Origin: Pseudoxanthomonas sp. | GTDB taxonomy: Bacteria > Pseudomonadota > Gammaproteobacteria > Xanthomonadales > Xanthomonadaceae | Direction: 5' to 3' | NCBI GenBank assembly: GCA_017745195.1 | Contig: JAGHZW010000202.1 | Span: 21,645 to 74,453 of the forward strand | DNA length: 52,809 nucleotides | Part shown: positions 1 through 15,465 of the stretch, one piece after another | Position numbering within the stretch: the stretch's first letter is position 1 | Layout: each line of letters begins with the position of its first letter | Notes under the pieces: model-generated | What the model was told of the DNA's origin: nothing | Database searches by the model: none | Seen by the model: only the letters and a program-made list of their open reading frames with translations | Translations under genes and position numbers: made by a program

Positions 1-57
1 CCGCCGTTGGTCGACGCCGGCGCAGAAACCACGGGGATTGGCGAGGATGACGTCCAT
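1..57 (-). CDS. ispH: 4-hydroxy-3-methylbut-2-enyl diphosphate reductase (N-terminus only, runs off window)
   Basis: Reverse strand reads MDVILANPRGFCAGVDQRR, the IspH/LytB N-terminus; downstream of lspA as in many Proteobacteria. Confidence 0.9.
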   Translation of the reverse strand, partial: MDVILANPRGFCAGVDQRR

Positions 58-120
58 GGAATCAGTCGTTGCTGTCGCCGTGGCGACCGGAAGGGACCAG
101 CGCATAGCGTTGCACGGCCA

Positions 121-627
121 TCATGAACCGGCCTTGCCCTTCCTGCCATCGAACAGGCCGAACAGGGCGATGCCGATCGCACCGGCGACGATCGCCGAAT
201 CGGCCAGGTTGAACGATGGCCAGTAATGCCCTCGCCAGTACCACTGGATGAAATCGACGACGTGGCCGTGGACCAGGCGGTCGATGACATTCCCCAGCGC
301 GCCGCCGATCACCAGCGAGTACGGCAGCGCCTGCCGCCAGTCGCCGCGCGGCGTGCGCCACAGCCACCGGCCCAGCAGGCCGCAGATGGCGAAGGCCAGC
401 GCGGTGAAGAACAGCGCCTGCCAGCCACCGGCGTTGGCCAGGAAGCTGAACGCCGCACCGGTGTTGTAGGTGCGATACCAGTTCCAGAAGCCGTCGATCA
501 CCGGCACGGCGGTGTACTCGGGAAGGTTGGCCAGGACCCAGGCCTTGCTCCACTGGTCGAACACGATGATCGCCGCCGACAGCAGCAGCCAGGACATCGC
601 ATTGGGGCGGGGACGTGTGGTCGCCAT
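121..627 (-). CDS. lspA: lipoprotein signal peptidase (signal peptidase II)
   Basis: [28 protein letters not shown]...; [16 protein letters not shown] and FNLADSAI motifs; follows ileS. Confidence 0.95.
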   Translation of the reverse strand: MATTRPRPNAMSWLLLSAAIIVFDQWSKAWVLANLPEYTAVPVIDGFWNWYRTYNTGAAFSFLANAGGWQALFFTALAFAICGLLGRWLWRTPRGDWRQALPYSLVIGGALGNVIDRLVHGHVVDFIQWYWRGHYWPSFNLADSAIVAGAIGIALFGLFDGRKGKAGS

Positions 628-629
628 GC

Positions 630-3476
630 TCAGAACCACCTGCGGTCCTCGCCGGGACCCCCGACGTTCGAGACGCAGCGGCCACACAGCTCCGGATGCC
701 CCGGATCCACGCCGACGTCGGCGCGGTGGTGCCAGCAGCGCACGCACTTGGCCTTGGTTGTCGGCTGGGCACTGATGAAGATGTCGTCGGTCTGCGCCGG
801 CACCACGGCCACGTCGCCGCTGATGAACAGGAAGCGCAGCTCTTCGGCCAGCGGCTGCAGGTGCGCGGCGATGTCGGCGCCGGCAGTCACCGTGATCTCG
901 GCCTCCAGCGCGGCACCGATCTGGCCGTTGGCGCGCATCGGCTCGAGCACCTTGGCGACCTGCTCACGCAAGGCCAGCAGGCGGTCGAAATCCTCCGCAC
1001 CCAGCTGCGCATCGGCCGGCAGCGGTGCAAGACCGTCGTACCACGTGGCGAACAGCACGTTGCCCGCACGCTCGCCGCGTTCCGTCGATGCGGGCAAATA
1101 ACCCCACAGCTCGTCGGCGGTGAAGCTCAGCACCGGCGCGATCCAGCGCACGAACGCCTCGGCGATGCGGAACATCGCGCTCTGCGCGCTGCGCCGGCCG
1201 CGCGAGTCCTCGCCCATCGTGTACAGCCGGTCCTTGGTCACGTCCAGGTACAGCGAACCCAGGTCGACGCTGCAGAAGTTCAGCAGCGCCTGGACGATGG
1301 CGGCGAAGTCGTAGCGCTCGTACGCCTCCTTGATTTTCTCCTGGACTTCGAAGGCGCGATGCACGATCCAGCGGTCCAGCGCGACCATGTCCTCCAGCGG
1401 ACGCAGGTCGCGCGCCGGATCGAAGCCATGCAGGTTGGCCAGCAGGAAGCGCGCGGTGTTGCGCAGGCGGCGGTAGGCGTCGGCATTGCGCTTGAGGATC
1501 TCCTGCGACAGCGACATCTCGTTGCTGTAGTCGGCCGAGGCGATCCACAGGCGCAGGATGTCCGCGCCCAGGTTCTTCATGATGTCCTGTGGCTCGATGC
1601 CGTTGCCGAGCGACTTGGACATCTTGCGGCCATGCTCGTCCACGGTGAAGCCGTGGGTCAGGCACTGCCGATACGGCGCGGCCTTGTCGATCGCCACGCC
1701 GGTGAGCAGCGAGGACTGGAACCAGCCGCGGTGCTGGTCCGAGCCCTCCAGGTACAGGTCGGCCGGCTTGCCCAGCCCGCGCTCCAGCAGCACGCCCTCG
1801 TGGGTCACGCCCGAATCGAACCAGACGTCGAGGATGTCGGTGATCTTGTCGTAGTCGGCCGCTTCGGCGCCGAGCAGGTCGGCGGCATCCAGCGTGTACC
1901 AGATGTCGACACCGCCCTGCTCCACCCGGTCGGCGACCTGGCGCATCAGTTCGCTGCTGCGCGGATGCGGCTCGCCGGTCTCGCGGTGCACGAACAGCGC
2001 GATCGGCACGCCCCAGGTACGCTGGCGCGAGATCGTCCAGTCCGGGCGTCCCTCGACCATGCCGGCGATGCGCGCCTTGCCCCACTCCGGGTACCACTTG
2101 ACCGTGTCGATGGCGGCCAGCGCGTCGGCGCGCAGGTTGGCCTGCTCCATCGAGATGAACCACTGCGGCGTAGCGCGGAACGCGATCGGCGTCTTGTGCC
2201 GCCAGCAGTGCGGATAGCTGTGCTCGAGTTTCGTCGCGGCCAGCAATGCACCACTGGCACGCAGCACCTCGACGATCGTGTCGTTGGCCTTCCAGATATG
2301 CAGGCCAGCCAGCTCCACGCCATGCGCGGCCGGCGTCGACGGCAGGTACACGCCACGACCGTCGACCGGATTGAGCTGGGCGGCGGTGTACTTGTCGATC
2401 AGTCCGTAGGCCTTGCCGACCACGTAGTCGTCCTGGCCGTGGCCGGGCGCGGTATGCACCGCGCCGGTGCCGTCCTCGGCCGACACGTGGTCGCCGAGGA
2501 TCGCCGGGATGTCGCGCTCGTCATAGAACGGATGGGCGAACAGCAGGTTCTCCAGCGCCGCGCCCTTGACCCGGCCGTGCACGGTGACGCCAGCCACGCC
2601 ATAGCGTTGCAGCGCGCGCTCGGCCAGCGCGTCGGCCAGCACCAGCCAGCGGCGCTGGCCGTCGCGGGCCGGGCCTTCGACCAGCGCGTACTCGAGGTCC
2701 GGACCCAGCGACACGGCCAGCGAGGCCGGCAGCGTCCATGGCGTGGTGGTCCAGATCGGCAGCGCGACCTCCACATCCGCGGGCACCTGCACGCCGAACG
2801 CCTCGCCCACCGCCTGCGCGTCGCGCGCGGCATAGGCCACGTCGACCGCCGGCGAGACCTTGTCCTGGTATTCGATCTCTGCCTCGGCCAGCGCCGAGCC
2901 GCAGTCGAAGCACCAGTGAACGGGCTTCACGCCGCGGGTGAGATGGCCGTTGTCGACGATCTTGGCCAGCGCGCGGATCTCGTCGGCCTCGAAGCGGAAG
3001 TTCAGCGTCTTGTACGGGTTGTCCCAGTCGCCGATCACGCCCAGGCGCTTGAAGTCCTTGCGCTGGATCTCGATCTGCGACTCGGCGTATTCGCGGCACT
3101 TCTGCCGGAATTCGGTCGCGTCGAGCTTGACCCCGACCTTGCCGAACTTCTTCTCGATGGCGATCTCGATCGGCAGGCCATGGCAGTCCCAGCCCGGGAT
3201 GTACGGCGCATCGAAGCCGGCCAGGTACTTCGACTTGACGATGATGTCCTTGAGGATCTTGTTGACCGCGTGGCCCAGGTGGATCGCGCCGTTGGCGTAC
3301 GGCGGGCCGTCGTGCAGCACGAACAGCGGCCGGCCCTTGGCATTGGCGCGCAGCTGTGCGTACAGGCCATCGGCTTCCCAGCGCGCCAGCGTATCCGGCT
3401 CGCGCTTGGGCAGGTCGCCGCGCATCGGGAAATCCGTGGCCGGCAGGTGGAGGGTGGCTTTGTAGTCTTGGGTCAC
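630..3476 (-). CDS. ileS: isoleucyl-tRNA synthetase
   Basis: 948 aa ORF with HLGHA, KMSKS and C-terminal Zn-finger CVRCWHH. Confidence 0.97.
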   Translation of the reverse strand: MTQDYKATLHLPATDFPMRGDLPKREPDTLARWEADGLYAQLRANAKGRPLFVLHDGPPYANGAIHLGHAVNKILKDIIVKSKYLAGFDAPYIPGWDCHGLPIEIAIEKKFGKVGVKLDATEFRQKCREYAESQIEIQRKDFKRLGVIGDWDNPYKTLNFRFEADEIRALAKIVDNGHLTRGVKPVHWCFDCGSALAEAEIEYQDKVSPAVDVAYAARDAQAVGEAFGVQVPADVEVALPIWTTTPWTLPASLAVSLGPDLEYALVEGPARDGQRRWLVLADALAERALQRYGVAGVTVHGRVKGAALENLLFAHPFYDERDIPAILGDHVSAEDGTGAVHTAPGHGQDDYVVGKAYGLIDKYTAAQLNPVDGRGVYLPSTPAAHGVELAGLHIWKANDTIVEVLRASGALLAATKLEHSYPHCWRHKTPIAFRATPQWFISMEQANLRADALAAIDTVKWYPEWGKARIAGMVEGRPDWTISRQRTWGVPIALFVHRETGEPHPRSSELMRQVADRVEQGGVDIWYTLDAADLLGAEAADYDKITDILDVWFDSGVTHEGVLLERGLGKPADLYLEGSDQHRGWFQSSLLTGVAIDKAAPYRQCLTHGFTVDEHGRKMSKSLGNGIEPQDIMKNLGADILRLWIASADYSNEMSLSQEILKRNADAYRRLRNTARFLLANLHGFDPARDLRPLEDMVALDRWIVHRAFEVQEKIKEAYERYDFAAIVQALLNFCSVDLGSLYLDVTKDRLYTMGEDSRGRRSAQSAMFRIAEAFVRWIAPVLSFTADELWGYLPASTERGERAGNVLFATWYDGLAPLPADAQLGAEDFDRLLALREQVAKVLEPMRANGQIGAALEAEITVTAGADIAAHLQPLAEELRFLFISGDVAVVPAQTDDIFISAQPTTKAKCVRCWHHRADVGVDPGHPELCGRCVSNVGGPGEDRRWF

Positions 3477-3481
3477 GGCGT

Positions 3482-4501
3482 CTACCGTCGCGCGGCGGTC
3501 TGGTGGTATTCGGGATGCGGCACGCAGTCCGCACGGTCATCGCCGGCACCGGGGCGTGCGGGCTTCTGCGAGGGACTGCCACTCAACATGCGACGGGCCT
3601 CGGCCGCGTCGTGGTGCATCTGTGCGGTCAGTGCCGGCAGATCGGGGAATTTTTCTTCATCGCGCAGCTTGGCGACGAATTCGACCTGCAGGTGGCGCCC
3701 GTACAGGTCGCCGGCGAAATCGAACAGGTGCGCTTCCAGCAGCGGCTCCACGCCTTCGACCGTGGGCCGGGTGCCGAAGCTCGATACCGAGGGCCACGGC
3801 TGCGGCCCGGCGCCATGCACCCAGGTCGCGTAGATGCCGGACAGCGCCGGCGTCTTCGGGAAGCGCAGGTTGGCGGTCGGGAAACCGAGCGTGCGCCCGA
3901 GCTGGCGTCCGCGCACCACGCGTCCGCCGATGGCGTACGGGCGGCCGAGCAGTGTCGCCGCACGGCCGAAGTCGCCGCCGACCAAGGCCTCGCGGATGCG
4001 GGTGCTGGACACGCGCTCGCCATGGACGTGCACCGGCTCGATCTCGCCCGCGCCGAAGCCCAGTTCCGCACCCATCGCCTGCAGCAGGCCGAGGTCGCCA
4101 GCGCGGCGGTGGCCGAAGCGGAACTCCGGTCCGATCCAGACTTCGCGCGCACCCAGTCGCCCGGCCAGCACGCGGCGGACGAAGTCCTCCGCCGACATCG
4201 CCGCGAGGATGGCATTGAAGCGCAGCAGGCCCAGGTGGTCGACGCCCAGCGCGAACAGGCCGTCGACCCGGTCGCGCGGAAGGGTCAGCCGCGGAGGCGG
4301 GTTGGCCCGGGCGAAGAACTCGCGCGGCAACGGCTCGAAACTCAGCGCCACCGCCGGCACGCCCAGTACCCGCGCACGCGCCACCGCGTGGCGCACCAGC
4401 GCCTCATGGCCCAGGTGGAGGCCGTCGAAGGCGCCGATGCAGACCACGCTGCCGTGCGGGCACAACGACCCGCCATCGACGTCACGGAACAGCCTGCTCA
4501 T
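3482..4501 (-). CDS. ribF: bifunctional riboflavin kinase/FAD synthetase
   Basis: 339 aa; [13 protein letters not shown] and GFPTANL motifs; upstream of ileS. Confidence 0.95.
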   Translation of the reverse strand: MSRLFRDVDGGSLCPHGSVVCIGAFDGLHLGHEALVRHAVARARVLGVPAVALSFEPLPREFFARANPPPRLTLPRDRVDGLFALGVDHLGLLRFNAILAAMSAEDFVRRVLAGRLGAREVWIGPEFRFGHRRAGDLGLLQAMGAELGFGAGEIEPVHVHGERVSSTRIREALVGGDFGRAATLLGRPYAIGGRVVRGRQLGRTLGFPTANLRFPKTPALSGIYATWVHGAGPQPWPSVSSFGTRPTVEGVEPLLEAHLFDFAGDLYGRHLQVEFVAKLRDEEKFPDLPALTAQMHHDAAEARRMLSGSPSQKPARPGAGDDRADCVPHPEYHQTAARR

Positions 4502-4602
4502 TCCAGGAAGGTATGCGGCCGGGGCGAGCCGGTCCGGTCATTGAGATAAGACGTTGAAGTATAGCGGCTCACCACCCTGCCCCGGCCGTCCGGCCGCCGC
4601 GA

Positions 4603-6210
4603 TCAGGGCTCGCGCAGATGGCGCAGCCGCAGGCCCAGGCCCAGCAGCGCGACGGCATACACCGCGCCACCTCCGCCCACCAGCAGCGCCAGCCAGCCGA
4701 TCCGCGGCCACAGGGCGATCCGGGTGAAGTCAGGCGCCCAGTGCAGGACCACCAGCAGCGCCGCGGACATCGCCGCGCAGGCCAGCAGCAGCCGCAGCAG
4801 GTACGCCCCCCAGCCCGGGGAACGCTGGTAGAGACCGGTGCGACGCAGCCACCAGGCCAGCAGGCCGACGTTGATGTAGCTGGCCAGTGCGCTGGCGATG
4901 CCCAGCGCCAGGTGCAGGCCCGGCGTCCGCGCCAGGGCTTCCCACACGCCCAGTGCCTTGGCCTCGGCCGGCACCATCAGCCAGTACAGCAGCGCCAGGA
5001 TCGCGATGTTGAGCACCATGTTCGCCACCAGCGCGGCGATGCCGGCCCGTACCGGCGTGCGGGTGTCCTGGCGCGAATAGAACGCCGGCAGCAACACCTT
5101 CACCAGGGCGAACGCCGGCAGGCCGAAGCTCAGGCCGAACACCGACAGCGCCGCCATCCGGGTATCGAAGTCGGTGAAGCGGCCGTGCTGGAACAGGGTC
5201 GCCACCAGCGGCTCGGCCAGCAGCATCAGGCCCAGCGTGGCCGGCGCGGCGATCAGCAGGGTCGTGCGCAGGCCCCAGTCGAGCGCGCCGGAAAACGCGG
5301 CGCCATCGCTGCGGACATGGTGCCGGGTCAGCGCCGGCAGGATCACCGTGCCCAGCGCCACGCCGATCAGCCCCAGCGGCAGCTCCAGGAACCGGTCGGC
5401 CTGCGACAGCCAGGTCTGCGAGCCGACGAACAGGAACGATGCGATCACTGTATCCAGCAGCAGGTTGATCTGCGCCACCGACGACCCGAACAGGGTCGGC
5501 ACCATCAGCCGCATCACCTTGCGCACGTCGGCGTGGCGCCAGCCCCAGCGCGGCAGCGCCAGCAGGTCGATCCCGCGCAGCGCCGGCAACTGGAACAGCA
5601 GCTGCAGGATGCCCGCCGCCAGCACCGCCCAGCCCATCGCCAGGATCGGCACCTCCAGCAGCGGCGCCAGCCACAGCGCACCGGCGATCATGCACAGGTT
5701 GAGGATGACCGGGGTCAGTGCCGGCAGGGCGAAACGGTGGAAGCTGTTGAGCGCGCCACCGGCCAGCGCGGTCAGCGACACGAACAGCACGAAGGGGAAG
5801 GTCAGCCGCAGCATCTCGATGATCAGCTGCAGCTTGTCCGGGTCACGCAGCGAGCCGGGGTTGAACAGCATCGCCACCTGCGGCGTGAAGATCAGCCCCA
5901 GCGCGGTGACGACCAGCAGCACGCCACCCAGGGTGCCCGATACCCGTGACATCAGTTCCCGCAGATCGGCGTGCGGGCGGGTCTCCTTGACCTCGGTGAA
6001 GACCGGCACGAACGCCGTCGAGAACGAGCCTTCGGCGAACAGGCGGCGCAGGAAATTGGGGACCCGGAACGCGACCCAGAACGCATCGGTCGCCGCGCTG
6101 GCACCGAAGGCGCTGTTGATCGCCATGTCCCGGGCCAGGCCCAGCACCCGCGAAACCATGGTCATCGAGCTGAACGAGAGCAGCCCGCGCAGCATCCGCG
6201 GCGAACTCAT
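4603..6210 (-). CDS. murJ: lipid II flippase MurJ/MviN
   Basis: [32 protein letters not shown]...; polytopic MviN family protein. Confidence 0.95.
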   Translation of the reverse strand: MSSPRMLRGLLSFSSMTMVSRVLGLARDMAINSAFGASAATDAFWVAFRVPNFLRRLFAEGSFSTAFVPVFTEVKETRPHADLRELMSRVSGTLGGVLLVVTALGLIFTPQVAMLFNPGSLRDPDKLQLIIEMLRLTFPFVLFVSLTALAGGALNSFHRFALPALTPVILNLCMIAGALWLAPLLEVPILAMGWAVLAAGILQLLFQLPALRGIDLLALPRWGWRHADVRKVMRLMVPTLFGSSVAQINLLLDTVIASFLFVGSQTWLSQADRFLELPLGLIGVALGTVILPALTRHHVRSDGAAFSGALDWGLRTTLLIAAPATLGLMLLAEPLVATLFQHGRFTDFDTRMAALSVFGLSFGLPAFALVKVLLPAFYSRQDTRTPVRAGIAALVANMVLNIAILALLYWLMVPAEAKALGVWEALARTPGLHLALGIASALASYINVGLLAWWLRRTGLYQRSPGWGAYLLRLLLACAAMSAALLVVLHWAPDFTRIALWPRIGWLALLVGGGGAVYAVALLGLGLRLRHLREP

Positions 6211-6255
6211 CGGCAGCCCCCCTTGACAAGCCGGATTTCCCACCACTGGTGACTC

Positions 6256-6284
6256 TTGACCGGACATTCGATTACCTGCATACT
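6256..6284 (+). promoter_or_regulatory. sigma70-like promoter for rpsT
   Basis: TTGACC-N17-CATACT upstream of rpsT in the divergent murJ/rpsT gap. Confidence 0.6.
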
Positions 6285-6332
6285 TTCGCGCTTGTTTTTT
6301 CCATCCCTACAGTTTTTCAGGAATCCACCGCC

Positions 6333-6602
6333 GTGGCCAACATCAAGTCCGCCAAGAAGCGCGCCAAGCAGACGGTCGTTCGCAATGCGCGCAACGCTGC
6401 CCAGCGTTCGCAGCTCCGCACCGCCGTCAAGAAGGTCCTCAAGGCCCTGGACGCCAACGACGCCCCGGGCGCCGAGGCGGCCTTCGCCGTCGCCCAGCCG
6501 ATCCTGGACCGCTTCAGTGCGCGCGGCCTGATCCACAAGAACAAGGCCGCCCGCCACAAGAGCCGCCTGACCGCCCGCATCAAGGCGATCAAGGCCGCCT
6601 GA
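6333..6602 (+). CDS. rpsT: 30S ribosomal protein S20 (GTG start)
   Basis: [26 protein letters not shown]...; 89 aa. Confidence 0.96.
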   Translation: MANIKSAKKRAKQTVVRNARNAAQRSQLRTAVKKVLKALDANDAPGAEAAFAVAQPILDRFSARGLIHKNKAARHKSRLTARIKAIKAA

Positions 6603-6651
6603 TACCCGCTTCGCGGCCTGCGGGCCGCGACCGCGAGTGTGGCGAGCAATG

Positions 6652-6678
6652 AAAAACCCGGCTGAAGCCGGGTTTTTT
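6652..6678. terminator. bidirectional intrinsic terminator between convergent rpsT and obgE
   Basis: AAAAACCCGGC-TGAA-GCCGGGTTTTTT hairpin with A/T tracts on both sides. Confidence 0.9.
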
Positions 6679-6696
6679 GCTGTCTGGAATCCGGCG

Positions 6697-7764
<1,068 letters not shown>

Positions 7765-7864
7765 TCAGAGATGAGGGTGCCGGCAACCGGCACAGTCTAC
7801 CGGGCCGCGCCTGGGCGATCCGGAAGGGAGGGAACGATGGCTTCCGCCGCTCGCACCGCAAATG

Positions 7865-7890
7865 GAAAGCCCCGCCGGAGCGGGGCTTTC
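7865..7890 (-). terminator. stem-loop downstream of rpmA
   Basis: GAAAGCCCCGC-CGGA-GCGGGGCTTTC hairpin; a second 11-bp hairpin at 7913-7936. Confidence 0.55.
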
Positions 7891-7939
7891 GTTGCGCCAG
7901 GCCAGCTTGGGACATGCCGCGCCAAGGCGCGGCATGCGA

Positions 7940-8200
7940 TCAGGCTTCGGCGACGACGCTGACGGTGCGGCGCTTGGCAGCGCCCTTGGTCGAGAACTCG
8001 ACCTTGCCGTCGACCAGCGCGAACAGGGTGTGGTCGCGGCCCAGGCCGACGCCGGCGCCCGGATGGAACTGGGTGCCGCGCTGACGAACGATGATGTTGC
8101 CGGCTTCGACGGCCTGGCCGCCGAACAGCTTCACGCCCAGGTACTTCGGGTTGGAGTCGCGGCCGTTGCGGGTCGAACCACCAGCCTTTTTATGTGCCAT
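7940..8200 (-). CDS. rpmA: 50S ribosomal protein L27
   Basis: [28 protein letters not shown]. Confidence 0.97.
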   Translation of the reverse strand: MAHKKAGGSTRNGRDSNPKYLGVKLFGGQAVEAGNIIVRQRGTQFHPGAGVGLGRDHTLFALVDGKVEFSTKGAAKRRTVSVVAEA

Positions 8201-8212
8201 GACTGCTTCTCC

Positions 8213-8530
8213 TTACTTGTTGCCACCGGCAATGCCGGTGATCTCGATTTCGGTGTAGTACTGACGGTGGCCCTGCCGCTTCATGTGGTGCTTGCGGCGG
8301 CGGAACTTGATGATGCGGACCTTGTCGGCGCGGCCATGGGCCACGACCTTGGCGGTCACGCTCGCGCCCGAGAGCGCGTCACCGACCTTGATCCCGTCGC
8401 TGTCGCCCAGCAGCAGGATGTTGTCGAACTTGATCTCGCTGCCGGCTTCGACCTCGAGCTTTTCGACGCGGAGCGTTTCGCCCTGCGCCACGCGGTATTG
8501 CTTACCGCCGGTTACCAGAACTGCGTACAT
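8213..8530 (-). CDS. rplU: 50S ribosomal protein L21
   Basis: [26 protein letters not shown]; 105 aa. Confidence 0.97.
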   Translation of the reverse strand: MYAVLVTGGKQYRVAQGETLRVEKLEVEAGSEIKFDNILLLGDSDGIKVGDALSGASVTAKVVAHGRADKVRIIKFRRRKHHMKRQGHRQYYTEIEITGIAGGNK

Positions 8531-8592
8531 GACCAGGCATTCCTCTGTAGTTATTGTGGTCGCTGCCGCCATCGAGGGCGGACAGAAGCGGG

Positions 8593-8622
8593 ATTATAAG
8601 GATTTCAGCCGCTTAGACGCAA
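8593..8622 (-). promoter_or_regulatory. sigma70-like promoter for rplU-rpmA
   Basis: Reverse strand TTGCGT-N18-TATAAT upstream of rplU. Confidence 0.6.
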
Positions 8623-8882
8623 CCTGCCCCATGGACCACAAGGCGGGGACCCTGGTCCGTTCAGCTTCACCACCGTCCGCGCCTGCGCGAGCTGGCCGGG
8701 ACCTGCGCCCGCGTCGCCGCTGGAGGCCGGCCGACCGCCGGATAAACGCCCGGCAGACAAGCATTTCCGGGCAGGCATCCGGGCTGGCAATTCCGCCAAT
8801 TGCCCCCAAATCGGGAGGCCGGTAGGCTGATCGATTGGTCGCTTGCCGGCCTTCCCCAGCCCCCCAACGGACCCCCTGCCCG

Positions 8883-11818
<2,936 letters not shown>

Positions 11819-11822
<4 letters not shown>

Positions 11823-12250
11823 GCGACACTCCGGCGCAGGCCGCCCCCACGGCGCCGAAGCAGCTGGCCCGCATCCCGATGAGCGTGCGCTGGCGCGACA
11901 TGGACGCGATGGGCCACGTCAACAACGCCAAGTACGTGTCGTACCTGGAAGAGGCGCGCGTGCGCTGGATGCTCGGCGTGCCCGGCGTGTCGATGACCGA
12001 CCGCATCGCACCGGTGGTGGCAGCGACCAACGTCAACTACCGCGCGCCGATCGTGTGGCCGAACGATGTCGTGGTCGAGCTGTTCGTCGAGCGGCTGGGC
12101 AACAGCAGCGTGACCATCGGCCATCGCATCGTCGACCAGAAGGACGAATCGGTGCTGTATTCGGACGGGAACGTGGTGGTGGTCTGGATGGACACGCAGA
12201 CCGGCAGGAGCGCTCCGTTGCCCGAGGCGATCCGCAACGCTTCGGCCTGA
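11819..12250 (+). CDS. acyl-CoA thioesterase, 4HBT hotdog family
   Basis: [31 protein letters not shown]; overlaps uvrA stop by 4 nt. Confidence 0.85.
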
Positions 12251-12309
12251 CTGATCCACGCGGACGCGGGCCCGGATATGCGCCGGGCCCATGGCGACGG
12301 GTCGTGGAC

Positions 12310-12783
12310 CTAGTGGGCGTGCGCCGGCTCCGGCGCCGTCCTGCGCACCTGCAGCTCGGCGGCCACCTGGTGGCCATCGGCCAGCACCAGCACCAGCGGC
12401 ACCCGCTCGCCGTCGGCCAGCACCGCATCGGGCTGCATCAGCATCAGGTGCAGTCCACCCGGCGCCAGCACCGCCTCGCCACCCGGCGTGAGCGGCAGCC
12501 GTTCGACCTCGCGCATGCGGCTGACACCGTCGACCACCTGCGTCTCGTGCAGCGACACATCGCCGAAGCGCGGGCTGCGCACGGCCACTACGGCCTGCGC
12601 CGTCACACATCCGTTGATGATGCGACCGAAGCCGGCAAGCATCGTCGGCCGTGGCACGGGCGACAAGCGGATCCAGCCATCCCGCACAGCCAGGCAGCCG
12701 GCATCGGCGGGGGTCGGCGCCGCCGCGAACGCGAGGCCGGGCAGCAACAGCAGTGCGGTAAACAGGGTCGATCGGATATGCAT
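12310..12783 (-). CDS. periplasmic copper chaperone PCu(A)C family protein
   Basis: Signal peptide; HETQVVDGVSRMREVE...PGGLHLMLM keeps the H/M/H-x-M copper-ligand pattern. Confidence 0.85.
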   Translation of the reverse strand: MHIRSTLFTALLLLPGLAFAAAPTPADAGCLAVRDGWIRLSPVPRPTMLAGFGRIINGCVTAQAVVAVRSPRFGDVSLHETQVVDGVSRMREVERLPLTPGGEAVLAPGGLHLMLMQPDAVLADGERVPLVLVLADGHQVAAELQVRRTAPEPAHAH

Positions 12784-12827
12784 GGGCCTATGATACCGGC
12801 ACCCTTCATGCGCTTCCCTGACCGCCG

Positions 12828-13607
12828 ATGAGCACGCAACTGCAGATCACCGAACACGGCCGCATCCGCGAACTGCAGCTGGCGCGGCCGCCGGTCAACG
12901 CGCTCGACGGCACGTTGTGCCGCGCACTGATCGCCGCCCTCGACGCCGCCGTGGCCGATGGCGCGGACGCGGTCGTGCTGTCGGGTGCGCCGGGCATCTT
13001 CTCGGCCGGGCTCGACGTGCCGTTCCTGTTGTCGCTCGGCGAGGACCGGCATGCGTTGCGCGCGGCGTGGGGTTCGTTCTTCGGCGCCGCGCGTGCGCTG
13101 GCGGGACTGCGCATCCCGGTGGTCGCGGCGATCACCGGCCATTCGCCCGCGGGCGGTTGCGTGCTGTCGCTGTGCTGCGACTACCGGGTGATGGCCCGCT
13201 CGAACGACCCGGAAAAGCCATACGCGATCGGCATGAACGAAACCCAGGTCGGCCTGGCCGTGCCCGATGGCGCACAGCAGCTCATGCGCCGCGTCGTGGG
13301 CCGGCACCGCGCCGAGCGACTGCTGGTCGCCGGCCGCATGGTCCCGGCCGAGGAGGCGTTGCGGCTGGGCCTGGTCGACGAGCTGGCCGCGCTCGACGAC
13401 GTGGTGCCGCGCGCGCTCATCTGGGTGCAGGAGCTTCTGCGCCTGCCGCGCGCGCCGATGCTGCAGACCCGCGCACTCGCCCGCGCCGACCTGGTGCAGG
13501 CGCTGGATCCGGAACACCTGCACCTGGACCGCTTCGTCGACGGCTGGTACGAACCCGACACCCAGGCCGGACTGCACGCGCTGCTGGCGAAACTCGGCAA
13601 GCGCTGA
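12828..13607 (+). CDS. enoyl-CoA hydratase/isomerase family protein
   Basis: Crotonase fold: ARPPVNALDGTLCRALI, HSPAGGCVLSLCCDYRVM. Confidence 0.85.
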   Translation: MSTQLQITEHGRIRELQLARPPVNALDGTLCRALIAALDAAVADGADAVVLSGAPGIFSAGLDVPFLLSLGEDRHALRAAWGSFFGAARALAGLRIPVVAAITGHSPAGGCVLSLCCDYRVMARSNDPEKPYAIGMNETQVGLAVPDGAQQLMRRVVGRHRAERLLVAGRMVPAEEALRLGLVDELAALDDVVPRALIWVQELLRLPRAPMLQTRALARADLVQALDPEHLHLDRFVDGWYEPDTQAGLHALLAKLGKR

Positions 13608-13611
13608 CGCC

Positions 13612-14526
13612 TCAGCGCGGCAGCGGCTGCAGGTGCGGCGCCAGCACCTGCGCCAGCCAGTCCATCACCTCGCGCACGCGCCGCGGCAGATGGCGCTGTT
13701 GCGGATACAGCAGGGTCACCGGCATCGGCGCGGCCGGCAGGTCGGCCAGCACCTCAACCAGGCGCCCCTCTTCCAGCGCCGCGCGCACGCCCAGCCGCGG
13801 CACCTGGATCAGGCCGAGCCCGGCCAAGGCCGCGCCAACGTAGGCCTCGCCACCATCGACGGTGATCGCACCGGCCATCTCCAGGCTGTCGTGGCCACCG
13901 TCGGGCAAGGGGTATTCCCAGCCCATCGGGCGCTGGCCGAAGCTGCCGGCGTAGTGCACCAGATGATGTGTGGCCAGGTCGGCCAGGGTCCGCGGAATGC
14001 CGTGGCGTTGCAGGTAGTCCGGGCTGGCGCAGTTGACCACCGGCGCCAGTCCCAGCGGACGCGCGGCGAGGCTGTCGTCGACTACCCCGCCGGTCCGCAC
14101 CACGCAGTCGTAGCCCTCGCGGACCACGTCGACCCGGCGCTCGCCAGCACCGAGCTCGATTTCCAGGCCCGGATGCGCCTGCAGGAACGCGCCCAGCTGC
14201 GGCAGCACCAGCCGCGCGGCCATGCTGCCGGACATGCCGACCCGGACCCGCCCGCGCAGCTGTTGCGGCTCCTCGCGGAACAGCGCCTGCAGCTCTTCCG
14301 CTTCGCCGAGCAGGTCGCGGCACCGCTCCAGGAACATCGCGCCTTCGCGGGTGAGCTGCACGCGCCGGGTAGTCCGGTGCAGCAGCTGCGCACCGAGTGC
14401 TGTCTCCAGCCGCTGCACCGCCGCCGACACGCTGGCCTTGGGCAGCCCGAGCGCAGCGGCCGCGCGGGTGAAGCCACCCAGCTCGGCCACGCGCAGGAAG
14501 ATCCGGTACTGGTCGAGCTGGTCCAC
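13612..14526 (-). CDS. LysR family transcriptional regulator
   Basis: MDQLDQYRIFLRVAELGGFTRAAAALGLPKASVSAAVQRLETALGAQLLHRTTRRVQLT. Confidence 0.93.
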   Translation of the reverse strand: MDQLDQYRIFLRVAELGGFTRAAAALGLPKASVSAAVQRLETALGAQLLHRTTRRVQLTREGAMFLERCRDLLGEAEELQALFREEPQQLRGRVRVGMSGSMAARLVLPQLGAFLQAHPGLEIELGAGERRVDVVREGYDCVVRTGGVVDDSLAARPLGLAPVVNCASPDYLQRHGIPRTLADLATHHLVHYAGSFGQRPMGWEYPLPDGGHDSLEMAGAITVDGGEAYVGAALAGLGLIQVPRLGVRAALEEGRLVEVLADLPAAPMPVTLLYPQQRHLPRRVREVMDWLAQVLAPHLQPLPR

Positions 14527-14550
14527 GGCTATTGTCCATTCAGCGCGAAC

Positions 14551-14574
14551 AAACTGATCGCGAGAGGCCAGTTT
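14551..14574. promoter_or_regulatory. candidate LysR operator in divergent LysR/SDR region
   Basis: Inverted repeat AAACTG-N12-CAGTTT. Confidence 0.45.
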
Positions 14575-14630
14575 ATCGCGCCAAGCCCGACCAATAACCT
14601 GCGTGCACCTTCCCCAGCCGGAGCGTCACG

Positions 14631-15404
14631 ATGTCCACCCCCACCCTGTCCCAGGCCCCCATCACCCTGGTCACCGGCGGCAGCCGCGGCCTCGGTCGCA
14701 ATGCCGCCCTGCATCTGGCCCGCCAGGGCAGCGACCTGATCCTGACCTATCGCAGCTCAGCCGCCGAGGCTGAGGAGGTGGCCAGCGAAATCCGCGCGTT
14801 CGGTCGCCGCGTCGCGATCCTGCCGCTGGACGTGGCCGACAGCAGCAGCTTCCCCGCCTTCGCCGAGCAGGTCCGCCAGGTGCTGGCCGGCTGGGGCCGC
14901 GAACGCTTCGACCACCTGTTCAACAACGCCGGCATCGGCGTGCACGCGACCTTCGCCGAGACCAGCGAAGCGCAGTTCGACGAACTGGTGAAGATCCACC
15001 TGAAGGGCCCGTTCTTCCTGACCCAGGCACTGCTGCCGCTGATCGCCGATGGCGGCCGCATCCTCAACGTGTCCAGCGGACTGGCCCGCTTCGCCCTGCC
15101 CGGCTACGCCGCCTACGCGACGATGAAGGGCGGAATCGAAGTGCTGACCCGCTACCTGGCCAAGGAACTGGGCGCGCGCGGAATCAGCGTCAACACGCTC
15201 GCGCCGGGCGCGATCGAAACCGACTTCGGCGGCGGCACCGTGCGCGACAACGCGCAGGTCAATGCGTTCGTCGCCTCGCAGACCGCACTGGGCCGGGTCG
15301 GCCTGCCCGACGACATCGGTGCGGTCGTGGCCGCGCTGCTGGCACCGGGCACCGGTTGGATCAACGCGCAGCGGATCGAGGCCTCGGGCGGGATGATGCT
15401 GTAG
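14631..15404 (+). CDS. short-chain dehydrogenase/reductase
   Basis: TGGSRGLGRNAA, NNAG, YATMKGG; divergent from LysR. Confidence 0.92.
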   Translation: MSTPTLSQAPITLVTGGSRGLGRNAALHLARQGSDLILTYRSSAAEAEEVASEIRAFGRRVAILPLDVADSSSFPAFAEQVRQVLAGWGRERFDHLFNNAGIGVHATFAETSEAQFDELVKIHLKGPFFLTQALLPLIADGGRILNVSSGLARFALPGYAAYATMKGGIEVLTRYLAKELGARGISVNTLAPGAIETDFGGGTVRDNAQVNAFVASQTALGRVGLPDDIGAVVAALLAPGTGWINAQRIEASGGMML

Positions 15405-15465
15405 GTCGCTGGAAACCGCCGCGGCGCCGCTCCAGCGAGCGGCGTTCGCGCCGCGGCGTGCCGCG

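Noticed and set aside
615-3833. 1072-aa plus-strand ORF opposite ileS/lspA
   Set aside because: Antisense to a clear ileS; Arg/Gln/Val/His-rich composition typical of shadow ORFs in high-GC genes; no recognisable domain.
8531-8882. 350-bp gap between rplU and uvrA with possible small ORFs or an SOS box
   Set aside because: ORFs there are unremarkable GC-rich frames and I found no convincing LexA box; only the rplU promoter was retained.
12268-12290. GGGCCCGG-N7-CCGGGCCC hairpin between convergent thioesterase and PCu(A)C genes
   Set aside because: No U-tract on either strand; could be a terminator but not supported enough to call.
12310-12783. PCu(A)C copper chaperone as part of the MNIO metallophore system
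   Set aside because: It is 15 kb away with unrelated genes between; a functional link is possible but has no positional support.
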